From: Melampsora larici-populina 98AG31 | Lineage: Eukaryota; Basidiomycota; Pucciniomycetes; Pucciniales; Melampsoraceae | Assembly (NCBI RefSeq): GCF_000204055.1 | Contig: NW_006768803.1 | Span: 661,607-725,606, forward strand | DNA length: 64,000 bases | Direction: 5' to 3' | Shown here: piece after piece, positions 33,246-44,875 of the stretch | Numbering within the stretch: the first letter of the stretch is position 1 | How the letters are laid out: every line of letters starts with the position of its first letter | Made by a program: the position numbers and the translations under genes | The notes under the pieces: model-generated | Seen by the model: the letters and a program-made list of their open reading frames with translations, nothing else | The model's database searches: none | Told to the model about the DNA's origin: nothing

Positions 33246-33773
33246 ATGCCTCCACAAAGCCGTCAAAATCAAGCAAATCCTTCCATCTCCCCACCTGTCC
33301 GTCCGCCATCAGATATCTTACTTCGTCAAATCAGGAGATATCGAAAACCGGACTTTGTCCTCTCACCCAGGCCCCTGCAGTGTATTCCAACCCCTGTCCG
33401 CCACCGTGCTCCCCCCAAAGAATCAGTCAAACCTCCAATCCCGGAATCCACTCCCGACAAGGATCGATCCAAGAAGACAATCCCTCTGATCCTGCAAGAT
33501 GCTAAGAACAACCCTTCACTCACCTCCTCTCGCAAACATACCTACCGTCCTTCGATCAAAGGATCTATTATTCTTGTGACCGACCAGACCAAGGTCCCTA
33601 AGCGCATTCCTCTCGCTTCCCAAGTCCCGGGCATGGAATGACTAACATTGACGAGGTAGATTTCATCGCTTTTTCTCTGGATTTGGATCCCTCTTACTGA
33701 TTTCCTTTCTTTTTTGCGTCCGCGGTGATATCAGAGCGAATCTCTCGAAGGCTCTTTGATCGACGACAACTAG
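33246..33773 (+). CDS. Small basic Pro-rich protein, KHTYRP family member A
   Basis: No known function. From the ATG at 33246 the frame encodes 131 residues, rich in Pro, Arg and Ser, with the block KHTYRPSIKGSIILVTD followed by PKRIP near the end. The paralogue at 59214-59881 has the same block, and its second exon joins at the same place (AG before AGC, phase 0). Here the frame stops at 33641, but a donor at 33656 and an acceptor at 33734 would join NIDE to SESLEGSLIDDN in another frame, ending at 33773. One base missing before 33641 would explain this; it may be a true frameshift or an assembly error. No signal peptide, Cys or membrane segment. Confidence 0.65.
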
Positions 33774-34648
33774 CTTTCCCTCACAACGAGTCATCAGGTT
33801 TATTCCATGAGATTTTTATCATAATGTATGTAAATTGGTACTGAAACAATACTGAAACACAGGTCTTTTCCAGCTATCTTTCCAATCTTTATCTTCCTTC
33901 AACTTTTCGATCACGTTTTTTCATTCTCCTCATACTTTGTTGAAAAGACCTAAAAACGTGAAAACAAAACCAGACGCTCATAGGTAGTCTTACATGTATG
34001 CAGGCCTTTCCCTACAACCATCACCGTTTAGACAACTGTATATACTATAAACCTGGTTTCATTTCTGAAGTTGTCTTTTTTGGTCTTTTCTACATATTTC
34101 ATTGAAGGACTGTGCAATTCTTGTGTGGTTGTTTTTCTTTCAGCTTTTGGATGCTTTCATCCGTGCAATGTCATGTAAGATGCTGGATATACTGAGCTTA
34201 CAAAATTTAGTTCTTGGCCAATGCCGTTCAAGATTCCAAGTATACCGTATCCGAACGGAACCCACATTAAAAGAGAATACTAAAGCAGAAAAGCCCTTAA
34301 AAATCACTCATTCAATAGCTCATAGGCCATATTCCAAAACAAACTGAGCAAACACACACACACGCACGCGTATATACACCGAGCTACAATTGAACAAAAA
34401 TTATACAAAGATAATTTCAACTAATTTGTTTTTTTTTGTTTTGAAAAAAGATTAAATAATTGATCAAGTCTTTGTTTTCGATTGATAAGATATTCTGATA
34501 TAAAAAAATCAGGATTTAAACAAGCCATATGTATGTGTGAATCAAAATTGCAGAAATAAGGCGTTTGTCATGATCATTTGATCCTCCAAAGGAGCATTCC
34601 GCCATTTGTACAAAACCTTCAATATTGAATAGAATCAATGAAACAAGT
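33774..34648. other. Intergenic between convergent genes
   Basis: AT-rich 3' regions of the flanking genes; no gene supported. Confidence 0.4.
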
Positions 34649-35877
34649 TTATTCCCAAATCAATTTCCCTTTAAAACCCCCCAACATCAAATCATATCAG
34701 TTTAAATATTAAACTTCGAAGCCAATCAGAGTGAGGATAAAAAAACTTACCGTCATCAGCAATCGAAGCTTTCATCCCACCACTGACTTCCTTAGACTTG
34801 CTAGATCGATTATTAGAAGCACTTGAACTTTGCTCATTCATTCTAATTCTTTCTTGTTGACGTTTATGAGCTGAAAGTCTACCAAGTCTTTCAGCTTCTT
34901 CAGCTTCCTTGGCTGCTTTTGCGGCTTCTTTCTTTTTAGCATTTTGTCGTTGACGTTTGGTGACTGCTGTGGTCGTATTACTCGTAGATGAACCAGGTGG
35001 TCCTGTTGCATTGGGAGTGGATACCGTACTCATTTTTAATGTTATACTTTTTGGTCCACGTGATTCTGTTATTAGAGATCAAATAATTCGAATCAGTAAA
35101 TGTTTACAGACGATTTAATAAATTCTTTGGACACGGGAAGGAACTATACGAGGACTCTCTCACTCTTTCCATCGGGAACCTTTTCCCAACCATCTTCAAC
35201 TTCAGTTTCTTCAGCTAAAGAAGAACCAGAAGATTCTTCTACAATCTTCATCACTCTTGCCATTTTTATCGGTTTTTCAACTTCCTCATCAACTACACAA
35301 ACAAAAAGACAATTTTTATGATTAGTTTTGATACAATCTTTTTTAGAAAATCTAACTCTTTTTGAAAAATCGCTCAAGACTCAACTCATATCATCTACTT
35401 TCGTCTTACGCGCAGGTACTTGCATCCGTTCGGCATATGGTCTAGTAGGATTAGATTCACCCTTCTCAACTACCTTCTCCTTCGATTCCGATGAATTGCC
35501 TTTCCCATTAGAAGAACCAAGTGCAGGGACTCTTTTTCATCAAGACTATCAGGTGTAACCTTCTTCAAACCTTTATCGTTTTCTTTTCCCTTCTTCTTCG
35601 TTGAGGCTGGTTTGCTCACACTAACCGACTCTACTTTCTTTTCTTCTAAACTAGGACTGGGTAAAGCAGAAGAAGAAGTGGTAGAACTTTCATTCTGTTT
35701 AGATTTGGGTTTTTTCTTTTTATTTCCTTTTGATTTGTTAGTTGACTCCTTGTTGAGAGATGAAGTTGGTGATGATGATGAACGTGTTTGAGAACCAGCT
35801 AATGCTACACCTCCTATCACTCCGGCTGTAAGAGCTACCAGAGCTAAATCGGTCCATGAAAGAGTGATGGTAGGCAT
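34649..35877 (-). CDS. Membrane-anchored Lys-rich coiled-coil protein conserved in fungi
   Basis: Function unknown. Minus-strand exons: 35877-35386, 35292-35164, 35065-34751 and 34668-34649, introns 93, 98 and 82 bp. Residues 8-28 (DLALVALTAGVIGGVALAG) form an N-terminal membrane anchor, then a Ser/Lys-rich linker with KGNKKKKPKSK. Conserved-looking blocks follow: RKTKVDDM, MARVMKIV, EVEDGWEKVP, the helical KRQRQNAKKKEAAKAAKEAE (continuing to LSAHKRQQERIRM), and the last residues GKLIWE from a 20-bp final exon. This block order resembles uncharacterised fungal proteins as I remember them. Exon 1 contains an apparent 1-bp deletion near 35540 (DSLDEKES in one frame, VPALGSSNGKGN in the next); all downstream phases agree. 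Confidence 0.72.
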
Positions 35878-36713
35878 TCTTGAAGAAAAGATGTCGGTTT
35901 TTTGGACTCCGCGTGTTTCAGTTCGGATTCGTAGGCAAGCTTGTCGTGTAAGTCACTGGATACAAAGGGAAAATATGATTAAAGGTTCGAATGCTTTGAT
36001 GATAGCTTTGAAGGAAAGTTGGTTATTGAAGATGGTGAATGGAATGTCGATGTTGATGTTGTTTGTTGAGAAATTGAGACTTTAGATCGACGTGTTAGTT
36101 AGTGGGTCATGAGTGACGTGCCCAATGCCAACGTGGTGGTGAAACATGTGTACAGTACCTAGGAGGCCGCTAAGGGCCGCTACTGTACTCAAGGGGCCAA
36201 TCAGCACTAGGGCCGTGACCCGCCTCGGCCCCGGACGGACGAGTCTGCCCGACGTCTTTTTGAAGGCACACGGTACAAGCCCTGACACATGTGATTGGGG
36301 TGATGAAAGCCCTGCGGGCACCTCGAGCGGTGCCGGGCCGCTCAAGGCTTGCTGGATCTTTCCTGTGTCAAAAAAATGTTTCTTTCTAAATTTCTTCCTG
36401 TAGCTCTGTTTGATTTTGATGAAGGCTCATATATGAAATCTACATTTTTGTGCATTAAATCTGCATTATTAATCATTTTGTGCATCAAGCTCAATCATTT
36501 TTCACCTTGGAGAACATTATATTTGCAGTGTTACCAGCTTGAGGTTCTTGTGGAAGATTTTGATGATGGCTGTTATTATGCAATGGTCTTAGTATGTCAC
36601 AATCACTATTTCCAACCACCTTTTTAAACTGAAAAAGTAGAAGATTTGAGCCTTATATTTCATCCATTCTACCAAACTCATGTTGGTTGCATGAGCAAGT
36701 TTTTTTTTATATG
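35878..36713. other. Intergenic with a GC-rich block
   Basis: 36120-36350 is strikingly GC-rich relative to its surroundings, possibly an old transposon fragment; no terminal repeats were found. No gene supported. Confidence 0.35.
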
Positions 36714-36715
36714 TA

Positions 36716-36975
36716 TGGTGGGTAGTGCCTAAACGCGTGAAATCGGGTATTTTGAGAAAAAAGTTCATGAAGCCCACAAAATTGATCCAATTTTGAAGCC
36801 AAGGGTAGATTTGGAATCCTCACATCAATAGGAATCCAAAATTGTATTGAACATGTTGTTTTTAACAATTTTTACAGTAGAGAAAGTTCTTTTCATCCAA
36901 TGGAGTTTTTGATAAATCAGCTTTTTGGCCGTACTAACCAGCCCGACATTACACGCTTTTAGACACTACCCACCA
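36716..36975. mobile_element. 260-bp MITE with TA duplication
   Basis: Ends TGGTGGGTAGTGCCTAAA and, inverted, TGGTGGGTAGTGTCTAAA, flanked by TA (36714-36715, 36976-36977). The 2-bp TA duplication fits Tc1/mariner-type elements. AT-rich interior with no coding capacity. Confidence 0.75.
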
Positions 36976-37289
36976 TAGAATTCACTCACACCAATGACAT
37001 TTTGTATTCTTAATGCAATCTCAATATATTTGGATAAAGAAGTGAAGTTACATATGAAATCCCATACATATCAAAGGGGGGTACAAATTTAAGTTGATGT
37101 AATAGTCAGTTACAAATGGATCTACCAGCATCAGTGGGAAAAATATAAGACTTGTGTGTATGGGCAGGCAGAAATCAAGATGGTTCAACTTGCATGAAGA
37201 TATTCTGTCAGGAACTTTAGGGAACTACTTACACAGTTTGAAGGCATGGCACTGATACCACTTCAAAAAGTTCTAAGTTGTACAGGAGG

Positions 37290-37820
37290 CAGAAATTAAG
37301 CAAATTCTCAGAGCACCAAAGAAGATTGATGCAACACTTCCAAAGACAGAAGGAAAGAAAGTGATACATTTGAAATACCTCCTACACCTGGTTATGGAGC
37401 TTTCAAAAGGTGGAGCAAAAGAAATTGGCATCATAGACAAAATTCTTGTTGTGTTCTGGAACTTGGCACACTAAGCTGAAGTGATAAGAGATAAACACAA
37501 GTCATCAGAAATCATCAAAAAGTCAGATATCAAGATCACATCAAACAAAAAACTTGCATATCACTTAGAGTTGCTAAAACAGCAAAAGCGGGGGAACTTC
37601 AAATCTTCCAATCAAAACACCCAAACCGTATTTCATGCCCAATAGCAGCAATACAAAGAATATTTGCCCAAACATCTGACAATGACAACTTTGTCTTTAG
37701 GTACATGCAAAATGGGTCCTGTAAGACATTGGAAAATCAAGCAATAACCTCAACATGCCAGCAGCTATGGAATTCAGGAGGTTTTAAAGGGTTGACTGGA
37801 CATTCTTTCAGAGTAAGCAG
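37290..37820 (+). pseudogene. Decayed tyrosine recombinase fragment
   Basis: An interrupted frame reads IIDKILVVFWNLAH, stop, AEVIRDKH, and further on HPNRISCPIAAIQRIF, then FKGLTGHSFR. These correspond to the region around the first catalytic Arg (here lost), the CP.AA segment and the His-x-x-Arg motif of tyrosine recombinases. Stops and frame changes show it is dead. It does not look like a close copy of the recombinase at 14422-15465, so it probably derives from another YR retrotransposon or Crypton. Confidence 0.6.
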
Positions 37821-39943
37821 TGTGTCTTTTTGTTTTTTCTAGAAATACCCATTTCAAATATATGCAAAATCAGTAGGTGGAAATCTGCTTTTATGTTCAA
37901 TTTCTGACTACATACTCAAAGAAAGAATCATCAGAAACTGAAGAGCTGACATATGAGGTAGACCAACATAATCCAAAGTAGATTTATACCACAAAGGTCA
38001 AACTCACAAATGGATGAAGAAAATATCAAGATTTTCTTGGAACAGGCAATAAAACCTGAATGGTTTTGGGTTTTGGGTTTTGGGTTTGAGAGGCTCAGTC
38101 CTGTCAGACTTGAGGATAGGGTTATCACAATCTCAACCAGAAATTGCTTGATTAAAGGCTTGAATCAGTTTGTTTCAAGATCTCACTAATGGGTTCTTCG
38201 ATCCTAGAGTCATTTCCTAAGCTCAGTTTGAGTCATCATCAAATGCTATAAAGAATCAACTGCTTCAGAGCATCTCAGACATCTTAACTGGAAAGACTCA
38301 CCAATTTCCTTTGAAACTCTCAAAAAAAGAGTTTGCACAAATGTGGGTTTTAGCAAACCCAAACACTGGTAGTTTTGGACATTTTGTTGGGACTACCTAG
38401 AGCTGATGCTACGTAACTCAATAGAAGAGTTAGTATCTACTCAAAAATACAATACAGAAGTATAAGATTACAGAAGATAAAAAGTGGAATTCAAGATACT
38501 TGAATCAAAAGATAAAAGAAGTACCTGAATTATCTCACATCACAAACACAGATTACAAATTATCCAGAGTCCAAACCAAGAAAAGTATGAAATTTAATCT
38601 TGGCTTTCAAAAGACTTTAGATTTCAGAAAGGTCAATCAGTGGTGATAAAATTGAAGTTATCACCTGTGTATTCCTGAATGGAGTTTTGAACAATGCTGT
38701 TTAACCCAAACCCTCTCTGTTATCTCATCCCTGAACAGCAAATTTTGATGCATTGAATATTTAGAATCATAAGTTTACAAGGGAGTAAGTCAACATCCAT
38801 ATGATGACCATGGTAGTGAAATCAACATATTGGAGGTACATGGTAAGCAAGATATGATACAGGATTCAAGTGAAAGGGAACTTCCAAACATAAGAATTCC
38901 AAGCTGATGAAGATGACCTCCTTGATCAATAATGATGGGCTCAAGCTACGGGAGAGTGTTGGTAGATCTAGATTGTATCATGGCAAGGGATCAACATCAG
39001 ATTTGTGACTCCCTATTCCTGTTGTCAACTTTGAAAACGAAATAGGAGGATTGGAAGGAGTGACAGTAGTCCCTCGGAGATTGTATAAGATTAAGAATAA
39101 GGCTCTTTGAAATAATTGATGTCAGCTTTTTTGATATTTCAACTACAAAAGGAATATCAACTCTACTCACATGTTTCCCAAGATTGCAACGGTAACATTT
39201 GGTCCCTGGAAGATTTCAAAAAAAAATGGTCAGAGAAGAGGAATCGGACATAATTTTGAAGAAAGATAGAAGCACAATCCGAACGATAAGCCAAAAGTTT
39301 GGGTCAAACATGAAAGCACCCTTGCGAATTAAGCTCCTCTAAAATGACAAATACCCCAAAAAGGTAAATCAATTACTAAATTTGAAAGCATTCAAAAGAA
39401 GAAGAGAAAGCATACTGCACAGACATCCAAAACCAGTATGGATAATATAATTGTGAATTCTAATAAGGTGTTGGCAAAGACTTCTTTTTGCTGTCTCCTT
39501 ATTGAATGATCCAATTCTGTTTGATTGGTAAATATCTTGGATAATAGGAAAAGGAATGGAACGTAAAGCTAATGAAAGATCGAGTCAAAAATTTAAGATT
39601 GTGGATCCTTAGATATAGATAAGGATCTCACCAGAATGAGAACTCCACAAAAGAATATATAAAAGTCTAAACCCAATTGGTTGTACTTTACCACAAGATC
39701 CTAATTGAAGAAATACAGTCATCAGTCCATGTGCTGATCAGTTTTAGGAAAAGATCTTACAATGTGATGGTAGGCCGGTGTGAGTGAAAGGATTTGGAGA
39801 ACCACTTCATTCACGCTACATGTAGATAAGGCGCAGGTAGAAGCCGACTTCCGCAAGATCTCAATGACAGGACTCAATAATTGTGTGATACGGCGATATT
39901 CCAGGTTGAGTAACAAGAATGAAATGAAGATTGAAACTGGGAT
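37821..39943. other. Gene-poor stretch
   Basis: No supported gene. A frame at 39722-39916 (minus) could be a further exon or 3' region of the adjacent gene, but no splice model required it. Confidence 0.35.
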
Positions 39944-41064
39944 TTAAAAAAACTTCAGAGAGCGTACATCAAGAACCATTGCATTGAACGCGTAAGCTGA
40001 CCATTTGACACAAAGACAATCATCCCCAACAATATGTTCAGCGCCCATGTCACAGTGGTTGGAATCAATTTGCCTACCGGAGTCATGCGTCGTGAAACTG
40101 TTCTCTGCTTGACCAATGCATAATGGCAAATACATAGCCACAGGATTACTGAATGATGGTACATTGATGTATGTAAGATGGGTATTCAATGCGTATTTAC
40201 TGATTTGCATAAGATGAAAGAAACTGACCACTATATGATGTCGAAGCAAGTCAGTTCAATAAACAATGGATCACATTAAACCTGATGAAGTCTCACCTGG
40301 CGCATGCAATTGTAAACATCAAGTTAATTCCGAGTATGAAATTTGGTCCTCCCTGGTCTAGATGGCCAGATTGTGCAATCTCTCCCCAAACAATTTCAGT
40401 CATGGCGACTAGTTTGAAAGCAGATACGTTGAATTATTCTGTCGAGGTCTCAAGAAGTCGTGAGGCAAGATTTGCTTACGTATACTGTATAGAAGGTAAC
40501 ACAATCCACAGTGGTTTGCGCGATCGAGTTGTACCAGTCCTACTAAAGTGTGGATTGAGCTTTTCTGCCAAACATATCAGAGTAAGATGATCATGACTGC
40601 ATATCCACTCACTAGCATTCAAGCCGATATGATATACTTTTTTCGTCTTCGAGCGAACATAAAGAATGTAAGCGGATTGAAGAAACATTCTACCATAGAG
40701 TCCATCCAGTTTTGAATATGATGTCAGCTAAAGTTTCAACCTCTGTTTTGTTTCATCTACATATATTGATCAGGAACAACGAATTCTCACACCAAAAACG
40801 CTGCAGCAACAACGCGCTGAACGTAGGGTGACCAAGAGGGCAAAGCACGTGGCTTTGGATATAGGGAGACAAAAGTTAGGTCAGGAAAGATTGTTATGAC
40901 AGACCGCAGATTCTGAACAAGTGAAGGAATCAGTGGGGGGCAGCAAGACGCACCTGAAGGAAGGCTACGAGGTAATCAGCTGTCGCCTGATATGGGTTGA
41001 TGTCTGGAGATTTCATCAAGTGGATGACGAAGTCGATGGTCTGCTCTCTGATGATTTGAGACAT
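39944..41064 (-). CDS. Unrecognised six-exon gene, probable membrane protein
   Basis: No family recognised. Six minus-strand exons fit with matching phase at every join: 41064-40954, 40852-40793, 40727-40613, 40542-40480, 40408-40297 and 40223-39944; 246 residues. Segments such as VQRVVAAAFLLTSY, GRMFLQSAYILYV, CGLCYLLYSILAMTEIVWG and FILGINLMFTIACA are hydrophobic and may be membrane spans. The C-terminal exon is hydrophilic with four Cys (CIGQ, NHCDM, DDCLCV). The open frame extends a few codons above the ATG to an acceptor at about 41073, so an upstream exon (41.1-41.4 kb) is possible. Evidence is splice-phase agreement only, without homology. Confidence 0.55.
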
Positions 41065-41073
41065 AGCAAGGAA

Positions 41074-41886
41074 GATAATATTGGCGTCTGATAAGATAAG
41101 ATGTCACTACTTGACTATATCTTATAGAACACAAAACCTTTCGAGGTCCGGTCAATGGCTGGGAATCAATCCACACACGAGTCAGATTTTAATTTGATAC
41201 ACCGGTTACACAGTCTTGAAAGAATGGTCTCTTCAACAGGTCTCGAACATTCGGTTGAACGTACTGAAAGATGGAAGGCTTCGATCTGTGCAGTAGAGCG
41301 TCTGGAACTTAATTCCGAGACCTTGTAGAGTTTAAAGGGTTTCAACTCTTAAAGTGGTAGCAAAAGGATGGAAGAGTCGTAAGGCATGCGAGTCAAATGA
41401 TCACTTCGAGTTCCATCAGACCCTCAGTACAACACTTAATTACTTTCCTTGGGGCTCAGACTCACAGATTTCCCCAATCCCGTGGTCTGAAGACAGTCGA
41501 ATGTTGCATTTATCTGGCATCATATAGTCAAGATTGAACAGTGGCATTGAATAACCGAATTCGATACACAAAATTGCTTTTGAGCGAAAGCCCAGATCGG
41601 GGTCTCGTCTGCACATCCCAGGGCTTTTGCCATCCGCACAGCATCTTGCAGATGCAGTGAAGATGTCGCACCGTGGTATAGCATCAGAGGCCCAAGCTGA
41701 CGTCCTGGCGCTCCGTCAGGACAATCGCTCTTGGGAATCGGAGTGTCCTTGTCGTGTTTTGATCATCATCCAAAACAGTCAGATTTTGGATTTTGAAGAA
41801 AAGGGTTCATCGAGGTTGCCGTTCATCAATCATAAAATGTAATCAATATTTTGATCTTTAGCACGGATCTCAGACTCTGGGCCATT
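41074..41886. other. Possible upstream exons, otherwise nothing recognised
   Basis: Between 41180 and 41340 the minus strand has short open stretches that could be 5' exons of the preceding gene; no unique model emerged. The remainder has no gene. Confidence 0.3.
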
Positions 41887-41888
41887 TA

Positions 41889-42014
41889 GGGGATACAAAG
41901 TAGAAAGCCGGGCACGTGCCCGGGCATGTGCCCACAAGTCCAGATCCCAATTTTACAGCCAAAATTCGGGATGTGGACTTCCGGGCACATGCCGGCTTTC
42001 TACTTTGTATCCCC
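41889..42014. mobile_element. 126-bp foldback MITE, TA duplication
   Basis: Inverted ends GGGGATACAAAGTAGAAAGC, flanked by TA (41887-41888, 42015-42016). The interior is rich in GGGCACGTGCCC-type palindromes. Nearly the whole element could fold into one hairpin. Fits Tc1/mariner-type MITEs. Confidence 0.78.
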
Positions 42015-42070
42015 TAATTATACATGGTTCCAGAAATTTACCATAAACCAAGAATTATTGATAGAAACTC

Positions 42071-42298
42071 AGGGCGCATTGACTTCAGCAATTTCTGGCA
42101 TTCTGCAAAATTGAAAGTGCTGGTTTGGTGGAGTATGTTTCATTTTTACATTTTAAAATTTCCAGAATACAATTTCTGGTCAGAATTTGCATTCTGCAAA
42201 ATTTAAAGTGCTGGTTTGGTGAAGTATGTTTCATTTTTGCATTTTAAAATTTACAGAATGCAATTTCTGATCAGAATTTCCTCAAGTGAATGCGCCCT
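42071..42298. mobile_element. Small element with GGGCGCATT ends and internal 91-bp duplication
   Basis: Ends AGGGCGCATTGACTTCAG and, inverted, AGGGCGCATTCACTTGAG. Two tandem copies of about 91 bp start CATTCTGCAAAATT (42099 and 42190). No clear target duplication. The ends resemble those of the neighbouring PIF/Harbinger element in style (GCGC near the tip) but not in sequence. Confidence 0.55.
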
Positions 42299-42810
42299 TT
42301 ACTAACGCCTTTCCCAAAGTCCCGCTGCTCCTCAGAAATTTTCAACATGTAAACTTTTTTCTACATTTCTCTTGTACGTATATAGTATGGATTTCTGAGG
42401 AGTTAGAAAGAAAAGGAAATCTAAATTCAGCACAGCTTGTTCAAGCCTAAGAGCGCGTTTACTTTAGCGATTTCTCGTGAGAAATCACATTCTTGAAATC
42501 CAAGAAATCGCATTTCACAGAATGCGTTTGATAACTTAATTACAAGCATTCTTGAAATCCGAGAATGCTTATAAAAAGACTTTTTCTAGCACATTCCAAG
42601 AATCTTTTCTCTAATTTGGACAAGTCCCCTTTCACCGTACGGAATCCCACACACCCCTCAAAACCCATCTTCTAACACCTTCCACTGCCATCTCTACTCG
42701 TCTATGTATCTCATACCCATCTTCTAACACCTTCCACTGCCATCTCTACTCGTCTATCTATCTCGATTCCCATCTACTCATCGTCGATCAACTCAACCAC
42801 TTGACTCAAA

Positions 42811-44616
42811 ATGCCTAATTCCGATAGCGACGACAACGTCATTGTTGAGCCACCTTCAAAAGCAAAACCAAAGTCGAAATTGAAAGCAAAACCAGCCGAT
42901 AACAAGATTATTAAAGTTAAAGATGTTAAAGTTAAAGATAATGATCAGGTTCAGGAGAGCGCTACTGGTGGTCAATGGACTCATCATCAAACACTTTATC
43001 TTATTGACGAGTTCAAGAAACAACTGGACCTTGGAAAAGGAAACGACGGCGGCATCAAGACCAATGCTTGGAAACAAGTTTTGACTAACTATAACGATAA
43101 ATTCAAAGTTAACGAGCCTTTGACCCGATTAAAAAACCGTATTCAAAAGGTTTTGTCCTTTCTATCTTATTCATAATCTTTCACTATGTAATCAAACTAA
43201 CTAATGAATATAATGCTTTGATATTCAGTTAAAGACAACCCTCAAAGCTCTCGAAAAGATAATGGATACTTCGGGCGCTCCTGGAGTAGATACAACTAGC
43301 GGGATAGTCAACACTGATGACAAATGGTGGGACCATTGGATTAAAGTAGTAAGTTTTTATCTTAACTTTCATATGTTCAACTTTCATCTAATCATCTAAT
43401 CATCCTATCCTTCGATTAGGCCGGTAATCTCGATGCAAGACCGATTCGGAACGGTGGATTTCCAGTGTATCAAGCTGTAGCCACCATCATGCCAGAAAAG
43501 CATCTGAGAGCGAATGGTGCTGAAGGCTTTGGAACTCAGAGTAAAAAGAAGAAACAACCATCACCAAGTCAATCAATTGAGGGTGTTGAAGGTAGGCTTC
43601 TGTTTCATCTGTATATACTTGATTGGATTTTCAATACTGATGGCTTTCATTCATTTGTTAGATCATGTTGCATCTGAACACAAGTCAAATGAAGATGACA
43701 ATCACATGTCCAACTCCGAAAAGGACTCGGTTGTTGGGGAGATTGGAGGTGCGAGACCAGCTTCTTCACAAAAGAAGAAGAAAACTCCTGTGTGTATCAA
43801 ATTTCATGCATTTCATTCATTTCAATCGATTCACTTCTAATCATTCATTTCAATCATTCATTTCAATCATTCATTTCATTCACTTCAATCAACTCAAATC
43901 ATTCATTTCAATCAATTCACTTTCAATCATTCAATCGATTCACTTCAATTAATTTAATCAATTCACTTCAATTAATTTAATCGATTCACTTCAATTAATT
44001 TAATCGATTTACTTCAAATCATTCACTTCAAATCATTCACTTCAACTATTCAACTATTCAACTATTCAACTATTCAACTATTCAAATCATTCAATTTATT
44101 CAAATCAATTCAAATCATTCAATTTATTCAATTCAATTCAAGAAGCGCAAGTTTAAAAATAAGTACGCTCTCACAGCCGCTGAAAAAGCCATGGACAGCG
44201 ACAGCAATGACGAGACCCCAGAATTGAAATTTGCCCGTAGTAAGAGGAGCCCAGTCGTCCCAGAAGGATCAACTGCACCTGCCAAACGATCACGCCTCAC
44301 TGGACCGAAGCTAGTCGCACAATCAATCAATTCAGCCATTGATCGAGTATCAGGGCTAGAGGAACAACATGAAAGCGATAAGGTAACTATTGCTAAAATT
44401 AAATTAGAGCAACATCCAATGAGGCAAGAAGCCATGAGCATTTTTAATAAGGAGTGTAGTAAAGAATTAAAACCTAAACATATCATCAAAGTGGCTAATG
44501 AATTAAAAAAAGATGATACTGCTTCTTTTTTCTTTCACATGGATAAAGCTTACAGGTGGGATTGGTTGAAGAGTGAAGCTGGAATATTAGCAGAGTATCA
44601 AGAGGTAGATGAATAA
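42811..44616 (+). CDS. Myb/SANT-like DNA-binding protein of the Harbinger element
   Basis: In this superfamily a Myb-like partner binds the ends and helps the transposase enter the nucleus and recognise DNA. Exons 42811-43149, 43229-43348, 43420-43591, 43662-43789 and 44143-44616, all in phase; 410 residues. Residues 1-45 are acidic/Lys-rich (KAKPKSKLKAKP). The Myb/SANT-like domain spans about residues 50-115 (GGQWTHHQTLYLIDEF, NAWKQVLTNYNDKF, RLKNRIQKL). WWDHWIKVAGNLDARPIRN and FPVYQAVATIMPEKH follow. Exon 5 begins KKRKFKNKY, a nuclear-localisation-like signal, and ends with a helical region. Intron 4 (353 bp) is filled by an ATTCA/TTCAAT repeat. No lesion found. Confidence 0.85.
43800..44142 (+). 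repeat. ATTCA-type microsatellite filling an intron
   Basis: About 340 bp of TTCAAT, ATTCATTTCA, AACTATTC and related short units lie between the donor at 43790 and the acceptor at 44141-44142 of the Myb-like gene. Likely a replication-slippage expansion within the intron. Confidence 0.85.
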
Positions 44617-44875
44617 TTATGTATTTCATTTTCCTTTATTTCCTTTTTTGTATCTGACAACTCAAACAAAAGATTACATATTTAAAGATAAAAAACATTT
44701 CCTATTTTGTATCTGAGAACTCAAACAAAAACAAAACATGTATGCCATATGCTATAGTAATTAAATATTGCTATTTTCTTTTTAATGATGATGAATTGAT
44801 GAATAAGATGAGACTTGCAAAATTCATAACTAAAAGCTCCAAAAGAGATCATGAATACAAATATTACATAAGATT

